Assembly (NCBI GenBank): GCA_944372095.1
Contig: CALVYG010000014.1
Location: 1-34,892 of the forward strand
Direction of reading: 5' to 3'
DNA: 34,892 nucleotides
Origin: an uncultured Clostridia bacterium
Lineage (GTDB): Bacteria; Bacillota; Clostridia; Christensenellales; DTU072
In this document: in pieces, positions 30,454 through 34,892 of the stretch
How positions within the stretch are numbered: position 1 is the stretch's first letter
Layout: the number at the start of each line of letters is the position of its first letter
Position numbers and translations under genes: made by a program
The notes under the pieces: model-generated
Database searches by the model: none
What the model saw: the letters and a program-made list of their open reading frames with translations, nothing else
Told to the model about the DNA's origin: nothing

Positions 30454-32703
30454 TCAGCCTGCCTTTGCCTTGCCGTAAACGGAATTCGACACGACCCTCA
30501 GCGCCATTGCCGTCATATCGTCTTTATGTCCGTCTTCCTTTTTCAGGGCGTTTTCTACGATTTTCTCCGCAATTATCTGCGGATTCAACGTATTGAGAGA
30601 GCCTATTATCTCAGTCATATCGTTCCCGTTCAGCTTATCCGCAACACCGTCGCTTACAAGTATCGCAAGGTCGTTATGGTTCAGTTTTCTTCTTACGATA
30701 ATCGGTTCGCTGTCCTCTATTATTCCCATCGGAAGCGACCCGCCTTCTATGATTTCCACACCCTTTTCTGTAAATAAATAACTTTCTCTTCCGCCTTGTT
30801 TAATAAAATCTATTTCGCCTGTTTGGGTATCCATTACGGCAACGTCAAGAGCGCTGAACGTTTCTTTCAGCCTTAACGACAACAACCTCGAAACGCAGTT
30901 GAAAATAGTTCTGTGCCCGAACCCGGCTCGGTAAAACGTCTCGATAAGACCGATTGTTCCGAGTCCCGTTTTTCTCGCTTCTTCCCCCGTTCCCATTCCG
31001 TCTGACAAGACGAACATAAGTTTGTCGGAAGCAATCCTTACCGCCTGTCGCGCGTCTCCGCATTCGTTCTCCGCGCTTACCGATTTTTCACCGTACAATA
31101 CTCCGAAAGCGGGTGTGGGGCGGAATACGAGATTTACCGTCCCGTTGACGCCCGTACTGCGCTCGGTAACGTACATTCCCGTTCCCGCCGCGGCGGAAAC
31201 TATTTTTTTCAGCTCGGGTTTTTTCTCGTCGCATTCCCTAACGGACAAAGTAATTTTGTCCCCGTCTCCGTAAATTGCCGTATCTCCCGCGATTATGTTT
31301 GCGCAGGCAAGTTCGTCGGTCACTCTCTTTTCCCTTTCGACGTCAAAACCGAACCCTTCGCTGACGGAAGACGCAAGTTCGTCTAAAAGTTCCGCCGTGC
31401 CGCCGAGGTTTCCTATAACCATATCGCGTCCCTGCTGCAATCCGCTGCGCCTTTCTTTTGCGGACAGATACTCCCGTAAAAGCGCGTTTGCCGTGTTAAC
31501 AACCCGCGGAAGTCTTACGCAGAGCGCGCCGAGCGTTCCGTCCACGTCGAGAAGATTGACTTTCCCTTTCTCCATTCCGCATCCCGCAAGCTTTGTAAAA
31601 TACTTAATCGGCCCGCCGGTTTTTTCCCTGCACACGGCAAACTTTCCGCAATCTTTACAGCAGGCTTCGCATAAGGCTTCCGCAAGGTCGACGGGTTTAG
31701 GCGACGCCCCCTCGTCACTTTCAAGCAGGCTCTGCATCCTTCTGAAAGCCGCGGCGACGCTGCGAAGTTTCGAACTCACTTCTTCTCTGTCGCGGTTGGC
31801 AAGGGTTCTGAGCGCAAATTTCCCGTAATAACTCTGACGGCTGCCTTTTGCCCTGTAAAAAATTTTGTCGGGAATAAGCACCGCAAGACACGCAACCGCG
31901 GCGGGAACGGTATTGATAACAAGAATGGGTTCGCCGAAAATAAACAAGCAGAGAATATATACGCCGACGGCGCCGATACCGCAAATATATTTATTTGAAT
32001 TTCTGAGAACGCAAACCGCTCCGCCTATGGCAGCGGCGGCGCAAAGAGCAAACGGCTGAGCGGAAACGAGGGAAGCGCCGACTCCCGCGCCGACGGCGAA
32101 CCCGAGCGCGCCGGCTCCGTCAAATCCCGATATCAGTATACAACCCAATATAACCGCGAAATAAAAAAATCCGACTCCGTAAATGTCGAAGGACGCAAGC
32201 CCCGCACCCAAAGGTATAATGAAAACCGCGGAAAAAACTTTTTCTCTGTCGCTCATAGAGTATCTTGCCCCGCGGACAAGAACCGGATAAGATGCCGCCA
32301 CCGCGACATAGTGAAAAAGCGCCGAAAGCGGCAGCGAGGCAGCCGCCTTTATAAGCTGCTCCGTTGTATCGGCAAAAAGAAAAAATACGGGAATCTGGGA
32401 TACCGCAATCACTATTGCGTTTGCCCAAATGCGGTATTTTTTGTTTGCTTTGAACCCAATCAGCGCATAAATCAGAACGCAGAACACTCCGCTTGCGACC
32501 ACGACGATATACCACAAATCGAAATGAACCAAAGCGTTTGCCAATGCGTAAGGAACGACGGACAGAACAAGATTTTCTCTGCAAAAAACAAGCGCGACGC
32601 AGAACGCAAATCCCAATCCGTACAATCCGGTTTTCTTTTCCGCAAGCGCAAGCAAAGCGTTTATCGCAAGATAACAGACAGTTTTGAGAAAATTTTTTTT
32701 CAC
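30454..32703 (-). CDS. spoIIE: Stage II sporulation protein E (PP2C-type phosphatase)
   Basis: SpoIIE dephosphorylates SpoIIAA in the forespore, freeing sigma-F, and helps form the polar septum. Start is GTG 32703 (SD GGAGGAG), giving 749 residues. Residues about 10-290 hold roughly ten membrane segments. A central linker follows, including a cysteine-rich CEACCKDCGKFAVC stretch. The C-terminal PPM/PP2C domain has MFVLSDGMGTGEEA, DVAVMDTQTGEIDFIKQG and LAILVSDGVADKL, which provide the metal-binding aspartates. The domain order and size match SpoIIE. Together with sigH it shows the organism can probably form spores. Confidence 0.94.
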   Translation of the reverse strand: MKKNFLKTVCYLAINALLALAEKKTGLYGLGFAFCVALVFCRENLVLSVVPYALANALVHFDLWYIVVVASGVFCVLIYALIGFKANKKYRIWANAIVIAVSQIPVFFLFADTTEQLIKAAASLPLSALFHYVAVAASYPVLVRGARYSMSDREKVFSAVFIIPLGAGLASFDIYGVGFFYFAVILGCILISGFDGAGALGFAVGAGVGASLVSAQPFALCAAAAIGGAVCVLRNSNKYICGIGAVGVYILCLFIFGEPILVINTVPAAVACLAVLIPDKIFYRAKGSRQSYYGKFALRTLANRDREEVSSKLRSVAAAFRRMQSLLESDEGASPKPVDLAEALCEACCKDCGKFAVCREKTGGPIKYFTKLAGCGMEKGKVNLLDVDGTLGALCVRLPRVVNTANALLREYLSAKERRSGLQQGRDMVIGNLGGTAELLDELASSVSEGFGFDVEREKRVTDELACANIIAGDTAIYGDGDKITLSVRECDEKKPELKKIVSAAAGTGMYVTERSTGVNGTVNLVFRPTPAFGVLYGEKSVSAENECGDARQAVRIASDKLMFVLSDGMGTGEEARKTGLGTIGLIETFYRAGFGHRTIFNCVSRLLSLRLKETFSALDVAVMDTQTGEIDFIKQGGRESYLFTEKGVEIIEGGSLPMGIIEDSEPIIVRRKLNHNDLAILVSDGVADKLNGNDMTEIIGSLNTLNPQIIAEKIVENALKKEDGHKDDMTAMALRVVSNSVYGKAKAG

Positions 32704-32735
32704 GATTTCTCCTCCGCGCCGCAAAAACGACGGAT

Positions 32736-32807
32736 TTCGACACGTCCGGATTCTGCCGCGCTTTTGTTTATTTTAAGTAAAAGAAATTATAATGTGTATA
32801 TGCGACA
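32736..32807 (-). promoter_or_regulatory. spoIIE promoter with Spo0A-box-like sites
   Basis: Minus-strand TATAAT at 32786-32791. TGTCGCA (32801-32807), one base from the Spo0A core TGTCGAA, occupies the -20 to -30 zone, with no -35 consensus at 17 bp. An exact TGTCGAA lies at 32736-32742 between promoter and start codon. This layout resembles Spo0A-activated sigma-A promoters; regulation is inferred. Confidence 0.5.
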
Positions 32808-32882
32808 AAAAAATGCCGTATTAAGGCGAATAAAAGCGGAAAAAGAAGATTTTACGGCTTTAAGACGCTATCTTTCCCCGAC

Positions 32883-32911
32883 TTGACATTTTATTCGCCG
32901 CGTTGTAAAAT
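32883..32911 (+). promoter_or_regulatory. Promoter of the M6 metalloprotease gene
   Basis: TTGACA (32883-32888), 17-bp spacer, TAAAAT (32906-32911). A 7-bp hairpin with CGGGAGC/GCTCCCG arms (about 32946-32965) follows in the 5' leader before ATG 32998; it lacks a T-run. Confidence 0.72.
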
Positions 32912-32997
32912 AATATAACTTATAAATAGTTATATATAACGGGCGCGGGAGCGCATATGCTCCCGTTACGCAAAACTGACGGGTTATCGAAAAAATT

Positions 32998-34892
32998 ATG
33001 AAAAAAATTTCCGCACGGGCTCTGCCCATCGTATTATTTATAATCATCGCGCTTATAACGGCAGGCGGGATTTTTTCTCAGTATTTTAACGAAACTCTGT
33101 CTTCCGACGCTTATCTTCCGCGCAATTATAACGAAAACGGCACTCATTCGGAAATAACGGGTTCCGACAAGGAAAGCGGAATAAATCTTGCCGAGGGCGA
33201 CCCGACTTTACTTAACCACAGCGAAATTTACAATATCGTGATATTCATTTGTTTTTCCGACGAAACCCCTTCGGCGGAATTTCCTTTGTCGTTAACCGAG
33301 AGCATAATGGACAGTTTTAACGGTGAGTGGTCGATGGCGGACTACTATCGGAATCTGAGTTACGGAAAATTCAGCGTAAATACCGTTTCTCCGATGAAAA
33401 ATACCGCATATTACGTATATAAAGATACGAGAACGCGCGAGTATTACGAAAAAATAACCGCGGAATCGGGAAAAAGCAGATATAACGCCGAAAGCAGTCT
33501 TCTGAATAACGCGGTAGCCTCGGCAAGCGACTGGCTCAGCCTTACGAGCGCGAACCTCGACGCGAATTCGGACGGATACGTAGACAGCGTTTCGTTCGTG
33601 GTAAGCGGAACGTACGAGCAGGACGCGTGGGGACATCTTATGTGGCCGCACGCGTGGAATCTCGATAAAATAAGTTCTCTTTCTTCCTCCGCGTCGTCTT
33701 CCGCCGCCCTTAAAGGCGTTAAGGTCAACAACTATACTCTTACTTTCGCCAAGGCGTTCAGAATAGGACTTATTACACACGAATTCGGACATCTCGTGGG
33801 GCTTCCCGACTTGTACCATTACGACGACGATACCGAATATCTCCCGGTTGGATACTGGGATTTAATGCATCTCGACTGCGTAACCCCGCAGTTTTCGTTA
33901 TCGTATTTAAGAAGCAAATATCTCGGATTTCTCGACGCAAAGCAAACACCCGAAATGACGGTGGGCGGAACGTATACTCTTACTCCGACCACTCTCGCAT
34001 CGGAAGACGAACCCGTTGCCTATAAAATCACGCTGAGCGCGACGGAAAGCATCTGGATGGAATACAGATACGCTTCGTCCGCAACGTACGACAGAGACCT
34101 GCCCTCTTCAGGGCTTATAGTTTACAGGGTGAACAATTCCGTGTACGGAAACACCGAAGGCAGATACCAGGACCGTTATCATCCCGACGAAGTATACGTT
34201 TACCGCCCGAATGCCGCCCCGACAAGCGTGAGCGGAACGAAAAGCCGCGAAACGTATAATCTCGCGCGCGCCGCTCTTAATACCTCAACCGACGGAATAT
34301 CCGTTCTCGGCAACGCTTCGTCCACGGCAAAATACTCTCAGTCTTGCATTTATCTGACCGACGGTTCTAATACCGGCATAGTTATTACGGTAAACGAACA
34401 GTCCGACGAAAAAATCACGTTTACGGTAGACCTCGGAAAATACGACTGCACCTATATAGGCGATTCGTACGTCGTCGGAACCGATAAAAACGGAAACGCC
34501 GTAAAAAACGAGCATTACGCTTATTACGGCGAAGACATCAGCATAAAAGTATATCTTAAATACAGCACCCGCCCTGCGGCAATAGAACTTACCGATTTCA
34601 GAATAGAATACGAAAACAAAGTCTGCCCCGAAGGACAGACTGCTTACGTTATCTTCAACGATTCTTCCGGCGAAAGAAAAATCCCGTTCACCCTTTACAT
34701 TTACGATGTTCTGCGCCTTGAAGCGACGGTTGTAGACCGTCCTTCCGTAACGGTGATTAAGGCAGGCGGAACGCTTGACCTTTCGGGTTTGTCGATTGCA
34801 GTCAACTATCTTTCGGGAAAAACCGAAATCGTAAGATATAACGATACCGACCCGTCGGAATGGGTAATCTCGGAAGGACTCGATACTTCCGT
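32998..34892 (+). CDS. M6-type surface metalloprotease with Ig-like region (partial, C-terminus outside window)
   Basis: The frame is open from ATG 32998 to the window edge, 631 codons. Residues 7-26 are a hydrophobic signal or anchor segment (ARALPIVLFIIIALITAGG). The peptidase has WGHLMWPHAWNL and the zinc site THEFGHLVGLPDLY, HEFGH at residues 261-265, as in immune-inhibitor-A-like M6 enzymes. From about residue 545 the sequence (TVIKAGGTLDLSGLSIAVNYLSGKTEIV) resembles bacterial Ig-like domains of surface proteins. It is therefore an extracellular or cell-wall protease, perhaps acting on host or dietary proteins. The SD is weak. It is divergent from spoIIE. Confidence 0.88.
   Translation, partial: MKKISARALPIVLFIIIALITAGGIFSQYFNETLSSDAYLPRNYNENGTHSEITGSDKESGINLAEGDPTLLNHSEIYNIVIFICFSDETPSAEFPLSLTESIMDSFNGEWSMADYYRNLSYGKFSVNTVSPMKNTAYYVYKDTRTREYYEKITAESGKSRYNAESSLLNNAVASASDWLSLTSANLDANSDGYVDSVSFVVSGTYEQDAWGHLMWPHAWNLDKISSLSSSASSSAALKGVKVNNYTLTFAKAFRIGLITHEFGHLVGLPDLYHYDDDTEYLPVGYWDLMHLDCVTPQFSLSYLRSKYLGFLDAKQTPEMTVGGTYTLTPTTLASEDEPVAYKITLSATESIWMEYRYASSATYDRDLPSSGLIVYRVNNSVYGNTEGRYQDRYHPDEVYVYRPNAAPTSVSGTKSRETYNLARAALNTSTDGISVLGNASSTAKYSQSCIYLTDGSNTGIVITVNEQSDEKITFTVDLGKYDCTYIGDSYVVGTDKNGNAVKNEHYAYYGEDISIKVYLKYSTRPAAIELTDFRIEYENKVCPEGQTAYVIFNDSSGERKIPFTLYIYDVLRLEATVVDRPSVTVIKAGGTLDLSGLSIAVNYLSGKTEIVRYNDTDPSEWVISEGLDTS

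Noticed and set aside
32311..32886. 191-residue plus-strand open frame antisense to spoIIE
   Set aside because: Shadow of spoIIE with no SD or recognisable domain.

Overview
The window looks like a chromosomal segment of a spore-forming, low-to-mid GC member of the Firmicutes, class Clostridia. The evidence is a sigma-H gene, a spoIIE gene with Spo0A-like boxes, a complete bacterial glycogen operon using the GlgC/GlgD pair, consensus sigma-A promoters, strong GGAGG ribosome binding sites, and an mrnC-rlmB-sigH block plus an rpmG-secE-nusG-rplK-rplA block. I cannot name the species from sequence alone.

Layout. 1-5.9 kb (minus strand): a flavodiiron protein fused to a flavin reductase domain (cut by the window edge); a manganese exporter behind a yybP-ykoY-type manganese riboswitch; a three-gene cassette of two IspD/TarI-like cytidylyltransferases (one fused to a short-chain dehydrogenase) and a HAD phosphatase, probably making a CDP-activated polyol; and a GNAT acetyltransferase. 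5.9-8.0 kb: mostly non-coding or small genes. It holds a tmRNA gene (minus strand), two tandem copies of a pseudoknotted RNA-like motif just downstream of it, two small membrane proteins, and a compact cluster of DnaA boxes. 8.0-12.4 kb (plus strand): a PaaK-type acyl-CoA ligase with an ACT-domain protein, then rpmG-secE-nusG-rplK-rplA, closed by a terminator. 12.5-16.0 kb: an accessory island with an AAA/DUF4143 ATPase and two head-to-tail copies of a module in which an XRE-type double-HTH regulator is divergent from a SLOG-fold protein. The SLOG genes are about 96.5% identical in DNA, while the regulators and their candidate operators differ. 16.0-32.7 kb (minus strand, read from high to low coordinates): spoIIE, ispE, glgB, glgC, glgD, glgA, glgP, a GH13 alpha-glucan hydrolase, radC, mrnC, rlmB, sigH and a Ppx/GppA phosphatase, tightly packed. 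33.0 kb to the end (plus strand): a secreted or surface M6 metalloprotease with a following Ig-like region, cut by the window edge.

How the parts fit. The glg genes cover ADP-glucose synthesis, chain elongation, branching, phosphorolysis and debranching or maltodextrin cleavage, in one transcription unit downstream of spoIIE. In many Clostridia mrnC-rlmB-sigH runs directly into rpmG-secE-nusG-rplK-rplA. Here the two halves lie on opposite strands with the SLOG/XRE island between them and no rplJ/rplL after rplA, which suggests a rearrangement. The items that most deserve follow-up are the tandem pseudoknot motif next to the tmRNA, the duplicated XRE/SLOG modules with divergent operators, and the DnaA-box cluster far from any dnaA gene.
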